A stretch of 57,723 nt of DNA from Paenibacillus tritici (GTDB lineage: Bacteria; Bacillota; Bacilli; Paenibacillales; Paenibacillaceae). The notes under the pieces are model-generated. The model worked only from the letters and a program-made list of their open reading frames with translations, searched no databases and had not been told where the DNA came from. How positions within the stretch are numbered: position 1 is the stretch's first letter; every line of letters begins with the position of its first letter. Positions 42,936 to 51,391 of this stretch are shown piece by piece. The stretch lies in NCBI RefSeq assembly GCF_013204885.1, contig NZ_JABMKX010000030.1, forward strand, positions 1 to 57,723, given 5' to 3'. The position numbers were made by a program, and so were the translations under genes.

Positions 42936-42970
42936 CTATACCGTATGTTCGCCCATGACATACAGTATAG
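42936..42970. promoter_or_regulatory. Inverted repeat upstream of the YqfQ-like gene, possible operator
   Basis: CTATACCGTATGT (42936-42948) and ACATACAGTATAG (42958-42970) are complementary at 12 of 13 positions around a 9-base spacer, 28 bases before the start codon. Another perfect hairpin, GATGGAC-AAAC-GTCCATC, is at 42737-42754 in the same gap. Repressor site or 5' UTR stem-loop cannot be distinguished. Confidence 0.45.
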
Positions 42971-42998
42971 CAAACCACTAACGAAGGAATGTGATATT

Positions 42999-43559
42999 AT
43001 GCCTGAGCATTACTATAATCATTCCCGCAAGCAAGGCCGTTCACTGGCTGAGCCTTACAATCCATCGTCATACAATCCGTCGCCCTATCCGGGCCTCTCT
43101 GCCTATGTGCCCGCTCCGCTTCAGGGCGAAGCTGAAATTCTGCCTGCCTATGGCGCTGAAGTCACCGATACTGCACTCGCCGTCCCTGCCGCAGAAGCGG
43201 CTACAGCGAAGCCCGGCGGTCTGCTGGGCGGACTCGGCAATCTCGGAAGCCTTGCGAATATGGAGCAGTTCAAGGGAATCGTTGACCGGATGGGCGGGAT
43301 TGACGGGATCGTCAACTCTATGGGCAAGGTGCAGAAAGTCATGCAGAGCTTTCAGCAGATGGCTCCGATGGTGAAGCTTGTCATGGGCGGATTCGGCAAA
43401 GGGAAGAGCGGGGCAGGTGCGCTCGCGGCTGAAGAGGATGCGGCACTTTATACCCCCAAACGGCGCAAAAAAAGACGCCCCGCTCCGAAGCGCCGCAATA
43501 CCTCCTCCAAAAAGCGTAAATCCGGAGGCCCTTCCTCTGTTAAACGCCGCCGTTCCTAA
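42999..43559 (+). CDS. yqfQ: YqfQ/VrrA-family protein with basic tail
   Basis: A 186-residue protein. A Pro/Tyr-rich N-terminus (PEHYYNHSRKQGR...NPSSYNPSPYPG) is followed by a Gly/Met helical core MEQFKGIVDRMGG...QSFQQMAPMVKLVMGGFGKGK, which matches YqfQ-like proteins. A strongly basic tail (PKRRKKRRPAPKRRNTSSKK) follows. In Bacillus it is a sporulation-associated protein of unknown role. ATG 42999 follows AAGGAATG; the frame starting at 42945 lies across an operator-like palindrome. The gene converges on corA. Confidence 0.72.
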   Translation: MPEHYYNHSRKQGRSLAEPYNPSSYNPSPYPGLSAYVPAPLQGEAEILPAYGAEVTDTALAVPAAEAATAKPGGLLGGLGNLGSLANMEQFKGIVDRMGGIDGIVNSMGKVQKVMQSFQQMAPMVKLVMGGFGKGKSGAGALAAEEDAALYTPKRRKKRRPAPKRRNTSSKKRKSGGPSSVKRRRS

Positions 43560-43571
43560 GCGGCGGCGTTT
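43542..43571. terminator. Bidirectional terminator between the YqfQ-like gene and corA
   Basis: AAACGCCGCCG pairs with CGGCGGCGTTT around an 8-base loop that contains the YqfQ stop. It should end transcripts from both sides. Confidence 0.8.
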
Positions 43572-43586
43572 AACCCATTGTACCTG

Positions 43587-44546
43587 TTACTTAAACCAGC
43601 CGCTCCGCCGGAACCAGCCGAACATCCCGATACCCAGCAGCAGCATGAGCAGCAGCACCACGAAATAGCCATATTTCCATTCAAGCTCCGGCATCACCCT
43701 GAAGTTCATTCCATAGATCCCGGCGATCAGCGTCAGAGGCATGAATACCGTCGTAATTACCGTGAGTGTCTTCATAATGGAGTTCATCCGGTTGGAGTTG
43801 AGCGAGATATAGCTGTCACGCAGATCGGCGGTCATTTCCCGGTCAGCTTCAATCATATCGGTCAGCTTCAGCAGATGATCATAGATATCGCCGAAATAGA
43901 CGCGTTCCTCTCCATTACTCTGCACATGCTGGGAATTGACGATCCGGTACATCAGATCACGCATCGGCACAATCGTCCGCCGCAGCTTCAGCAGCCTTCC
44001 GCGCACGTTGAAGACCTGGCTCATCAGCTCCTCTACCGATTCGTTGCCGCCCTGGCTCTCCAGATCAGCGAGTTCATCCTCCAGCAAATAGAGGGACGGG
44101 AAATACCTGTCGACCAGCTTGTCCATCACCGTATACGCAGCGGCCATCGGCCCGCCCGACCAGCCCTGGCGGCTATGGATTTCAGCCTTGACCATCTGCC
44201 ACGCTTCCTCCATCTCCGGCTTATCCTGGTGGTGGTAGGAGACCAGGAATTTCTTATTCAGGAACAGGTCAATCTCTTCCGCTTCCAGCGTCCGCTCATT
44301 CAGCGAATGCAGCACGAAGAACTGCACATCCTCATAATAATCCAGCTTCGGCCGCTGCAGTACATGCATACAGTCTTCAATAGCCAGCGGGTGAAAATGA
44401 AAATAGGTGTCCAGGACCAGTGTTTCCTCTTCCGAAGGCATGGCAAAATCTGCCCAGATCCAGGCATAATCATCCAGCGCTATATCCTGCAGCGGCAGAT
44501 CCGTCAGCACCTCACCCTTATGTGTTACTGCAAGCGTTCGTATCAT
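43587..44546 (-). CDS. corA: CorA-family magnesium/cobalt transporter
   Basis: A 319-residue protein with a long cytoplasmic helical domain (RRTIVPMRDLMYRI) and two C-terminal transmembrane helices. The first ends in the family signature YGMNF (GMN selectivity motif). It forms a pentameric Mg2+ or Co2+ channel in the membrane. ATG 44546 follows GGAGGAC. No Mg-sensing leader was recognised in the 156 bases between it and the next gene upstream in direction of transcription. Confidence 0.92.
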   Translation of the reverse strand: MIRTLAVTHKGEVLTDLPLQDIALDDYAWIWADFAMPSEEETLVLDTYFHFHPLAIEDCMHVLQRPKLDYYEDVQFFVLHSLNERTLEAEEIDLFLNKKFLVSYHHQDKPEMEEAWQMVKAEIHSRQGWSGGPMAAAYTVMDKLVDRYFPSLYLLEDELADLESQGGNESVEELMSQVFNVRGRLLKLRRTIVPMRDLMYRIVNSQHVQSNGEERVYFGDIYDHLLKLTDMIEADREMTADLRDSYISLNSNRMNSIMKTLTVITTVFMPLTLIAGIYGMNFRVMPELEWKYGYFVVLLLMLLLGIGMFGWFRRSGWFK

Positions 44547-44630
44547 ACTATAAGTCCTCCACCCTATCGCTATGCGCAGCAGAGCTGCGCTCTATCTTGT
44601 TGCTTCTACTATTGTACCGCATGTGTATCC

Positions 44631-44664
44631 AAAAAAATAACCGCCAGCCCGCTGACCAGCGGTT
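44631..44664 (-). terminator. Intrinsic terminator of the glnKL operon
   Basis: AACCGC (44639-44644) pairs with GCGGTT (44659-44664) with an inner CCGCTGG hairpin, followed on the minus strand by ATTTTTTTG. Confidence 0.75.
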
Positions 44665-44702
44665 CCGGAGGTTTCTTGGTCTTACTATTTCCCTTATCAT
44701 CG

Positions 44703-45611
44703 TCAGCGGCCCAAGCCTTCCAGTACCTCCAGGTGCAGCACCTGCAGGAATTTCCTGATATTCACCTTCACCTTGCCGGTATCGCGGCCCTGCTCCATCT
44801 CCTTCATCTTCAGGCGCACCTCTTCAAAGTCGAAATACAGCGGCGCATAATGCTCGAACTTCGGATTGCCGTAATCCGTCAGACCGATGGAAGCCAGATT
44901 ACTCAGACCCGCCGCGAGTGCGCGGCGCAGACGCTGTTCGATGGCTTTGACCTCTTTGGCTGCCTCCGCAGGCACCGGTCTGTTTTTGGCGGCTGCCCGC
45001 TCGTACAGCTCCTTCAGCGGCGGAAGACTTCCGCTGTTCTCTCCGGCCCCGTCCACCGCCAGCTCCATGAGGGTGATCATATCGCGGCTGCCGCTCTCCG
45101 AGATCATCCCCATATTCATCAGAATCGGCTGGACAATCTCCCTGACGGTACGCTTGCCGGACGGCACCTGCGGCAGTCCGAACTGCAGGCCTTCCAGCTT
45201 GCCGAGCGTCAGCTTGATCTCATCCAGATAACGGCCCATGGCATAACGTTCATTGACCTTATAGAGTACAGATTCGACTTCAATCTTGTTGATCGGCTTG
45301 CGGATGAAGAATTCAATTCCGCTGCGGTAGGCGCGGCTGACCACATCCCCGTTCTCGATCTGCGAGATCATCACGAACTTGGAACGGCAGCCCTGCGCCT
45401 GAAGAGAGAGAATGGTCTCGATCCCGTCCTGGTCAGGCATCAGCAGATCCATCAGCACAATGTCCGGGGTCTCGCTCAGGATCAGGGCAATCCCCTCCTG
45501 TCCGCTCTCTGCTGTACCTGTCACCTCACCCAGCCCGCTGTCCTCAATAATATGCTGCAGCATCCTTCTCGCCGACGCATCGTCATCTACAATACAGAAA
45601 GATAGCGGCAT
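44703..45611 (-). CDS. glnL: Response regulator GlnL (YcbB) of the glutamine two-component system
   Basis: A 302-residue protein. The N-terminal receiver domain has DDD (residues 9-11), the phospho-acceptor Asp in IVLMDLLMPDQDG (about 54) and the conserved Lys in IRKPINK. The C-terminal 170 residues are a YcbB-type DNA-binding domain, not a common winged helix. In Bacillus subtilis GlnK-GlnL activates glutamine uptake and use. Here it ends the operon with glnK and is adjacent to glnQHMP, suggesting control of the transporter (inference). Confidence 0.88.
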   Translation of the reverse strand: MPLSFCIVDDDASARRMLQHIIEDSGLGEVTGTAESGQEGIALILSETPDIVLMDLLMPDQDGIETILSLQAQGCRSKFVMISQIENGDVVSRAYRSGIEFFIRKPINKIEVESVLYKVNERYAMGRYLDEIKLTLGKLEGLQFGLPQVPSGKRTVREIVQPILMNMGMISESGSRDMITLMELAVDGAGENSGSLPPLKELYERAAAKNRPVPAEAAKEVKAIEQRLRRALAAGLSNLASIGLTDYGNPKFEHYAPLYFDFEEVRLKMKEMEQGRDTGKVKVNIRKFLQVLHLEVLEGLGR

Positions 45612-45614
45612 CCT

Positions 45615-46904
45615 CTATTCCTCCTTCCGCAGCTTTACACTCGGCACCCTAACCTGGAACATAGCCCCCCCGGCAGGCGATACCGGATGAACCGTAATGC
45701 TTCCCCCGAACATATTCACAATATCCCGTACATGCGAGAGCCCGATCCCTGTAGCGGCGATCCCCTCTTCATCGAATTTCGTCGTGAACCCCGGCTCGAA
45801 CAACAGCTCCAGGTCACGCTTTTGAATCCCGGCACCGCTATCGGCTACTGTAAAAAAAGTCAGGCCCTCCTGCTCATATGCACGCAGATGAATACTGCCT
45901 TTACCTTGGATGACCTCCACCGCGTTGGCGGTGAGATTGTTCAGCAGAGTCAATAGAGGGATGTAGCTGTCGGTTGTATAGTCGGAGGTCATATCCACAT
46001 GGAAGTCGATCTGCTTGTCCAGCATTTCGGCATATTTGGCATTGCTTTGGACCGTGAACTGCAGAATACCCGATAACGGCATGTCCCCGTTCACCTCACG
46101 CTCCGCCAGCTTCACAAGCCCGGCCAGAATCCGCTGTGAATCCTTCTTCACCTCATGGAGCTGCTGGGTAATATCCAGTACCTGACGGCTATGCTGCTCC
46201 GTTCCTTCCCCGGCCTTCAGCTGGCGGTATAGCTCGAAGCTGTTCAGTGTCACATGCTCCAGTGTGCCGATGGACTTCTTCAGATAGAACACTTCACCAT
46301 ATAGGCCGGAGCCGAATCCGAGCAGTTGCCGGGTCCGCTCCTGCTGCTCACGCTCCCTGATCCGCATCTGGCTGACAGAGATGCTGCTGTATACCCCGGT
46401 TGTGAAGTACGTGCGCAAGACCGCAATCGCCATTAGATACGTCCACTCATTGAGCCGGAAGGAAGCCGAATCCAGCACAATCAGCCGGGTCAGCAGCTCC
46501 ATTTCATTCGACACCAGATCAATCAATGCGGCAACGGCGCCAAGCACCAGCGGGTGGAAGGTGTCGATCCGGCGTTTGATGACATACATCAGCAAGCCGA
46601 ACACCATATAATAGATCATGGCTGAGCAATGACTGCTGAGGCTCTGCTCGAGTGTCTGTCCGCTTCCTTCAACCGCATCCATAGCCGTCCGGAACAGCAG
46701 TACAACTATCCCTGTAGCAATGCCTGTGTGGATATACGGCAGTTGGCGCATTAACAGCAGGAACAACAGGAACGCGCTGCTGCCCATGGCAATCCGGAAG
46801 ATATCTCCGTCAAACGGGTTGATTTTGAATTCTCCGGCCACCGCCGTAACGGCAGCCACCAGCAGAATCTGTACAGTCTTCATTCTCAGAATGGATCGTC
46901 CCAT
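45615..46904 (-). CDS. glnK: Sensor histidine kinase GlnK (YcbA)
   Basis: A 429-residue membrane sensor kinase. The first 180 residues hold about six transmembrane helices with no extracellular domain. A coiled linker follows, and then a DHp-like helix with LHEVKKDSQRI (phospho-His within it). The GHKL ATPase has N box NNLTANAVE, G1 ADSGAGI and G2 TGIGLSHV. It senses glutamine in Bacillus. The frame begins at GTG 46910, but AGGAG is only 2 bases away; ATG 46904 is better. The glnL start is 3 bases after its stop. Confidence 0.88.
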   Translation of the reverse strand: MGRSILRMKTVQILLVAAVTAVAGEFKINPFDGDIFRIAMGSSAFLLFLLLMRQLPYIHTGIATGIVVLLFRTAMDAVEGSGQTLEQSLSSHCSAMIYYMVFGLLMYVIKRRIDTFHPLVLGAVAALIDLVSNEMELLTRLIVLDSASFRLNEWTYLMAIAVLRTYFTTGVYSSISVSQMRIREREQQERTRQLLGFGSGLYGEVFYLKKSIGTLEHVTLNSFELYRQLKAGEGTEQHSRQVLDITQQLHEVKKDSQRILAGLVKLAEREVNGDMPLSGILQFTVQSNAKYAEMLDKQIDFHVDMTSDYTTDSYIPLLTLLNNLTANAVEVIQGKGSIHLRAYEQEGLTFFTVADSGAGIQKRDLELLFEPGFTTKFDEEGIAATGIGLSHVRDIVNMFGGSITVHPVSPAGGAMFQVRVPSVKLRKEE

Positions 46905-46990
46905 CGCCACTGCTCCTGCCTAGAGATGTTGACAACTATAGTATCATAGCCGCACTGGATTGAATATGGGATTCGCCTCATCCGGGCCGC

Positions 46991-47641
46991 TTATACCGTT
47001 CTCTGTTCAAGCCTTCTGGAGAGCAGTGACAACAGGTAATTGACGGTAAAATAAATCAGGGCAACCAGCGCCAGCGTTGGTATGGCATAGCTATAGCTGT
47101 GACCGATGACGATATTCGCATTATGCATCAGCTCCGGCAGGGAAATAACGACGGCCAGTGAAGTATCCTTCAGCAGGGAGATGAACTGGCTGACCAGCGG
47201 CGGAACCATCCGCCGCAGCCCCTGGGGAAGCACAATATGCCATAAGGTCTGGGCATTACTGAGACCGGAGGAACGCGCCGCCTCAATCTGCCCCTTGTCG
47301 ATAGACATTAAGCCGCCGCGGACAATCTCGGCAATCATCGCTGCCTCGAATATCGTTAAGGCAGCAATCGCTGCTGTAATCAGTCCGAGCTTGATCCCCA
47401 CCTCCGGCAAGGCGAAACGGATGAAGAAGATGATCAGCAGCAGCGGCAGATTACGGATCACCTCCACCAGATAGAACATGACCGGCGACAATACAGGCAC
47501 TTCCGAGTAGCGGATAACGCCAATAATGCAGCCAATTATAAAGCTCAGGATAATAGATACAAAAGCTACAATCAGCGTAATATACAGTCCGTCCAGCAGA
47601 AACTTCAAATTATCGGCGGAGTATGCTCCTATGAAATCCAC
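46991..47641 (-). CDS. glnP: Glutamine ABC transporter permease GlnP
   Basis: A 216-residue HisM-type permease with five helices and the EAA loop segment EAARSSGLSNAQTLWHIVLPQGLRRMVPPL that contacts the ATPase. It starts at GTG 47641 after GGAGG. It pairs with GlnM; gene order glnQ-glnH-glnM-glnP equals that of Bacillus subtilis. An 80-base gap to glnK follows. Confidence 0.88.
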   Translation of the reverse strand: MDFIGAYSADNLKFLLDGLYITLIVAFVSIILSFIIGCIIGVIRYSEVPVLSPVMFYLVEVIRNLPLLLIIFFIRFALPEVGIKLGLITAAIAALTIFEAAMIAEIVRGGLMSIDKGQIEAARSSGLSNAQTLWHIVLPQGLRRMVPPLVSQFISLLKDTSLAVVISLPELMHNANIVIGHSYSYAIPTLALVALIYFTVNYLLSLLSRRLEQRTV

Positions 47642-47669
47642 GATATCCCTCCTTCAGCTTCCGAGATAC

Positions 47670-48320
47670 TTAATATTTGCGCTGCAGCCGGCGCTCCCAT
47701 ATCCGCACCCCATAGCTGAGCGGCAGCGTAAGCACCAGGTAGAACAGCGCCACGAAGATGTAGGTGTCAAAGGTACGGTAAGTCTCTGTGGAGATACCGT
47801 CTGCGAAGTACATCAGATCCAGACCTGCCACCAGTGTCAGCACTGAGGAATTCTTAATCAGATTAATGAATTGGTTGCCGAGCGGCGGAATGACCAGCTT
47901 GATCGCCTGAGGCAGAATGATATGCAGCATAGTCTGTATGTAGCTGAGGCCGGAGGAACGGGAAGCCTCCATTTGTCCCTTGGGAACGGCCATGATTCCG
48001 GCACGGATCGCTTCGGCGATGAAGGCCGAGGTGTATACCGCGAGCCCTATAGTTCCTGCCTTGAAGCCGTCCAGCGTGAAGCCCAGGGCCGAAGGTCCGT
48101 AATAGAAAATATACACTACAAGCAGCAGCGGGATATTGCGGATGAACTCCACATACACCGCGCCGAACCAGCGCAGCCCTCTCACTGTAGTAATGCGGAA
48201 GACGGCAATTACCGCGCCGATCAGGAAGCTGCCGAACAGGGCCAGCACACTGGACAGCAACGTGCCGTAGAAGCCTTCCATATACAGCCCGAAGTAATCC
48301 GTTAATATTGAATAATCCAT
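47670..48320 (-). CDS. glnM: Glutamine ABC transporter permease GlnM
   Basis: A 216-residue polar amino acid permease with five helices and the EAA loop EASRSSGLSYIQTMLHIILPQAIKLVIPPL. It is paralogous to GlnP, forming a heterodimeric channel for glutamine with the GlnH binding protein and GlnQ ATPase. The glnP start is 28 bases downstream. Confidence 0.88.
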   Translation of the reverse strand: MDYSILTDYFGLYMEGFYGTLLSSVLALFGSFLIGAVIAVFRITTVRGLRWFGAVYVEFIRNIPLLLVVYIFYYGPSALGFTLDGFKAGTIGLAVYTSAFIAEAIRAGIMAVPKGQMEASRSSGLSYIQTMLHIILPQAIKLVIPPLGNQFINLIKNSSVLTLVAGLDLMYFADGISTETYRTFDTYIFVALFYLVLTLPLSYGVRIWERRLQRKY

Positions 48321-48354
48321 TCATTTCACCTGCCTTTCCCTTAAGGATAAACAA

Positions 48355-48400
48355 GTAGAAACGGCTTTGCCGTCCTTAGAAAAGGCGCTACCGTTTCTAC
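48355..48400 (-). other. Stem-loop between glnH and glnM
   Basis: GTAGAAACGG (48355-48364) and CCGTTTCTAC (48391-48400) form a perfect 10-base stem with a 26-base loop. On the minus strand it is followed by TTGTTTATCC, so it is either a leaky terminator or an mRNA end-protecting stem. It would raise glnH mRNA over the permease part, as is common for binding-protein genes. Confidence 0.65.
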
Positions 48401-48468
48401 AAGAAATTCAAGGATAACTTATCGTGTGGAACATATACATTCTTATAGAGCAGGCTTATAGAGTAAGC

Positions 48469-49323
48469 TTATTTCGCCGGGGCTTTACCAATCCATTTGG
48501 TATAAATGGCATCATATTCACCGTTAGCCTTTAGCTCAGTGAGTGTGTCATTAACCGCCTTAACTACATCGGTATTTCCCTTTTGTACCGCGATGCCGTA
48601 AGGCTCGTCGGTGAATGGCTTGCCTACAACCTCAAACCCCGGGTCCTGTGAAGCCATCCCGTAGAGGATCGCATCATCCGTCGTCAGCGCATCGCCTTGT
48701 CCGGCCTTGAGCGCGCTGAAGGCATCCTGATAGTTGTCGAATTCAAGCACGGTAACGCCCGGCACCTTTTCTTTGATATTCTTGATGGAGGTCGCACCCT
48801 TGGAGCCCAGGATCTTCGTATCCTTTGTGACCGCTTCAATCCCGGTAATCGGGCTGCCCTTCTTCACCAGCAGGGATTGGCCGGCCTGGAAATAGACATC
48901 AGAGAAATCCACTTCCTTCTTGCGGTCCTCCGTAATCGTCATGGTAGCCACGACCATATCAATCTCGCCATTATTTAGCATCGGAATCCGTGTCTTGGAG
49001 GTGACCTCCTTCAGCTCAATGGCATTTTCGTCGCCCAGAATTTTTTTGGCGATGGCCTTGGAGATATCAATGTCGAAGCCTTCCACGTTACCGGAGGCCG
49101 GGTCCTTCAGTCCAAACAGCCGGGTATCGAACTTCACGCCGACGAGCAGCTTGCCGCGTTCCTTGATTTTGGCAATCGCCCCGGAGTCCGCGGCCGTTCC
49201 TGCAGCCGTGTTCCCGCCTGCTTCATTGTTATTCTTCGCCTTGTTGTTGCCGCAGCCGGCAATGACCAGCATGGCCGCAATCGTCAGAACACTTACCATT
49301 TTGAAGCTCTTGGACATTTTCAT
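48469..49323 (-). CDS. glnH: Glutamine-binding lipoprotein GlnH
   Basis: A 284-residue solute-binding protein. The lipoprotein signal ends at VIAGCGNN (Cys24 lipidated). The family 3 substrate-binding fold includes LLVGVKFDTRLFGLKD, GFDIDISKAIAKKI and EIDMVVATMTITEDRK. It binds glutamine (family) outside the membrane and hands it to GlnM/GlnP. Confidence 0.92.
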   Translation of the reverse strand: MKMSKSFKMVSVLTIAAMLVIAGCGNNKAKNNNEAGGNTAAGTAADSGAIAKIKERGKLLVGVKFDTRLFGLKDPASGNVEGFDIDISKAIAKKILGDENAIELKEVTSKTRIPMLNNGEIDMVVATMTITEDRKKEVDFSDVYFQAGQSLLVKKGSPITGIEAVTKDTKILGSKGATSIKNIKEKVPGVTVLEFDNYQDAFSALKAGQGDALTTDDAILYGMASQDPGFEVVGKPFTDEPYGIAVQKGNTDVVKAVNDTLTELKANGEYDAIYTKWIGKAPAK

Positions 49324-49356
49324 TTTGTTTCCTCCCCGGGTTCCTATTTATTTAGG

Positions 49357-50085
49357 TTAGTGACTTAATACACGGCTGAGAAAAGTTCGCGTCCGCTCTT
49401 CCTTCGGACTGGCGAAGAACTGCTCCGGCTCCGCCTCTTCCACGATCTGTCCCTGATCCATGAAGATGACCCGGTCCGCCACCTCACGCGCGAAGCCCAT
49501 CTCATGGGTCACGACCACCATCGTCATACCCTCCTTGGCCAGGGCGCGCATGACATCCAGCACTTCTCCGACCATCTCCGGGTCAAGCGCTGAGGTCGGC
49601 TCATCGAACAGCATGATCTTCGGCTTCATCGCCAGCCCCCGGGCAATCGCCACACGCTGCTGTTGACCGCCGGATAGCTGCGAGGGATAGGACTGCGCTT
49701 TGTCGGCAATTCCGACCTTATCCAGATAGTACATTGCGGTCTTCTCCGCTTCGGCCTTGCTGAGTCCAAGCACCTTGATTGGAGCTAGTGTGATATTGTC
49801 AATTACCTTCTTGTGCGGGTACAGGTTGAAGTGCTGGAAGACCATTCCGATCTCTTTGCGCAGGGTATTGATATCTGTCTTGCGTTCATTTACAGTTATA
49901 CCGTCTACCGTTAATCCGCCGCTGGTGATGGTCTCCAGCCGGTTAATGCAGCGCAGCATGGTACTCTTGCCGGAGCCGGAAGGACCGACTACAACTACTA
50001 CTTCCCCTTCCTGAACATGCAGATCAATGGATTTCAGTACATGGAATTGTCCGTAATGTTTGTCTACCTGATGAAAGTCGATCAA
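49357..50085 (-). CDS. glnQ: Glutamine ABC transporter ATPase GlnQ
   Basis: A 242-residue polar amino acid transport ATPase. Walker A VVGPSGSGKSTMLR, Q-loop MVFQHFNLYPHK, signature LSGGQQQRVAIARG, Walker B IMLFDEPTSALDPE and H-loop VVTHEM are all intact. The start is a TTG (50085) 8 bases after AAAGGAGG. Two GlnR/TnrA boxes lie upstream. Confidence 0.94.
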   Translation of the reverse strand: MIDFHQVDKHYGQFHVLKSIDLHVQEGEVVVVVGPSGSGKSTMLRCINRLETITSGGLTVDGITVNERKTDINTLRKEIGMVFQHFNLYPHKKVIDNITLAPIKVLGLSKAEAEKTAMYYLDKVGIADKAQSYPSQLSGGQQQRVAIARGLAMKPKIMLFDEPTSALDPEMVGEVLDVMRALAKEGMTMVVVTHEMGFAREVADRVIFMDQGQIVEEAEPEQFFASPKEERTRTFLSRVLSH

Positions 50086-50118
50086 TGGCTAGGCCTCCTT
50101 TGTATAATCGGGTTTGCT

Positions 50119-50135
50119 TGTCAGCTATGGTAACA
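50119..50135. promoter_or_regulatory. GlnR/TnrA box, proximal
   Basis: On the gene's strand TGTTACCATAGCTGACA matches TGTNA-N7-TNACA exactly. It lies 34 bases upstream of the glnQ start, where it can cover the promoter. GlnR and TnrA are the nitrogen regulators of this phylum. Confidence 0.75.
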
Positions 50136-50275
50136 CTTAAATCAAACCTTACTTCAGAGACTACCAAATACTACATAATACTATGCAAATTTTTATTCAC
50201 TCATGTTATTTTCTTTTCAAAATGTGGTGGATTCCCTTTTCTTTTTATGTCTATTACTATTTTTTATCAGTTCGT

Positions 50276-50292
50276 TGTGACCTTTTGTGACA
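50276..50292. promoter_or_regulatory. GlnR/TnrA box, distal
   Basis: TGTGACCTTTTGTGACA is also an exact match to TGTNA-N7-TNACA. It lies 157 bases from centre to centre of the proximal box, so looping or separate activation and repression are possible. Confidence 0.7.
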
Positions 50293-50318
50293 TTATTCTC
50301 TTGAACAATCAGAGAAAG

Positions 50319-50362
50319 CAAAAAAAGATGTCCTGAAGCCTTCGTGGCTCCCGCGACATCTT
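50319..50362 (-). terminator. Intrinsic terminator of the pit operon
   Basis: AAGATGTC (50325-50332) pairs with GACATCTT (50355-50362), with an inner GAAGCC/GGCTTC-like stem. On the minus strand it is followed by a T run (plus-strand A run 50320-50326). Confidence 0.8.
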
Positions 50363-50388
50363 GTCCAGGCAATCTATTCGATTACTAT

Positions 50389-51378
50389 CTAGAAGAAGAT
50401 CTTGAAGATGACTCCCGCCAGCACAGCACTGATCGGAATGGTAATGAACCAGGTCACCACGATCCGTCCGGCTACTCCCCATTTCACAGCGGAGAAGCGC
50501 TTGGCTGAACCTACACCCAGGATGGATGAAGTAATGGCATGGGTCGTACTTACCGGCAGATGCAGCAGCGTAGCTGTGAAAATAACAGAGGCCGCCGAAA
50601 TATCCGCCGCGAAGCCGTTAATCGGCTCAATTTTGAAAATCTTCGTGCCCATCGTCTTAATAATCTTCCAGCCGCCGATTGACGTTCCAAGCGCCATCGA
50701 AGTAGCTGCTGCAATCTTAACCCAGAGCGGAACCTCCATGGTCTCGAGCCGTCCTGAAGTCACGAGGGCAAAGGTGATAATCCCCATCGCCTTCTGCGCG
50801 TCATTTGTACCGTGGGTGAAGGATTGCAGTGCTGCCGTAACGATCTGCATCGAACGGAAGCCCTTGTTGACCGTGTGCGGACTCCGCTTGGCGAAGATCC
50901 ACTTCAGGATCGTCATCACGATATAACCGATAACAAAAGCGATCAGCGGGGAGAATACCAGCCCCTCCACAATCTCAATGAATCCGTTCCATTTGATATG
51001 CTCCGTACCTGCCCCAACATATACTGCACCAGCCAGAGCACCGATAAGCGCATGGGAGGAGGACGATGGAATACCGAGCCACCAGGTTACCAGATTCCAG
51101 ATAATCGCTGCTATGAGCGTCGCTGTCACAATATCTATCCCGTTGTCCAGCAGGGTCGGATCGGTAATACTTCCTCCGATCTTCTTCGCTACGCCGGTGA
51201 ACATTAATGCTCCGATAAAGTTCATGGAGGCGGCCAGCATGATCGCTGTACGCGGCTTCAGCGCGCGCGTGGAGACGGAGGTCGCAATGGCGTTGGCTGT
51301 GTCATGGAACCCGTTGATGAAGTCGAACGCCAGCGCAAGAAAGATAACAAAAGCCAGCACATATATAGATGTGTCCAT
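50389..51378 (-). CDS. pit: Low-affinity inorganic phosphate transporter, PiT family
   Basis: A 329-residue membrane protein with the PiT signatures DFINGFHDTANAIATS near the N-terminus and THGTNDAQKAMGI in the second repeat, plus PSSSSHALIGA. It carries phosphate with a metal ion or proton. The DUF47 gene 13 bases upstream is its usual regulator partner, so the operon is DUF47-pit. Confidence 0.92.
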   Translation of the reverse strand: MDTSIYVLAFVIFLALAFDFINGFHDTANAIATSVSTRALKPRTAIMLAASMNFIGALMFTGVAKKIGGSITDPTLLDNGIDIVTATLIAAIIWNLVTWWLGIPSSSSHALIGALAGAVYVGAGTEHIKWNGFIEIVEGLVFSPLIAFVIGYIVMTILKWIFAKRSPHTVNKGFRSMQIVTAALQSFTHGTNDAQKAMGIITFALVTSGRLETMEVPLWVKIAAATSMALGTSIGGWKIIKTMGTKIFKIEPINGFAADISAASVIFTATLLHLPVSTTHAITSSILGVGSAKRFSAVKWGVAGRIVVTWFITIPISAVLAGVIFKIFF

Positions 51379-51391
51379 ATTTCAGAGCCCC

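Noticed and set aside
42772..42981. 69-residue plus-strand frame upstream of the YqfQ-like gene
   Set aside because: It has no ribosome binding site, no domain, and overlaps the palindrome and start region of the YqfQ-like gene.
43578..45605. 675-residue plus-strand frame opposite corA and glnL
   Set aside because: It is antisense to two well-supported genes with intact motifs, and has no plausible ribosome binding site or domain.
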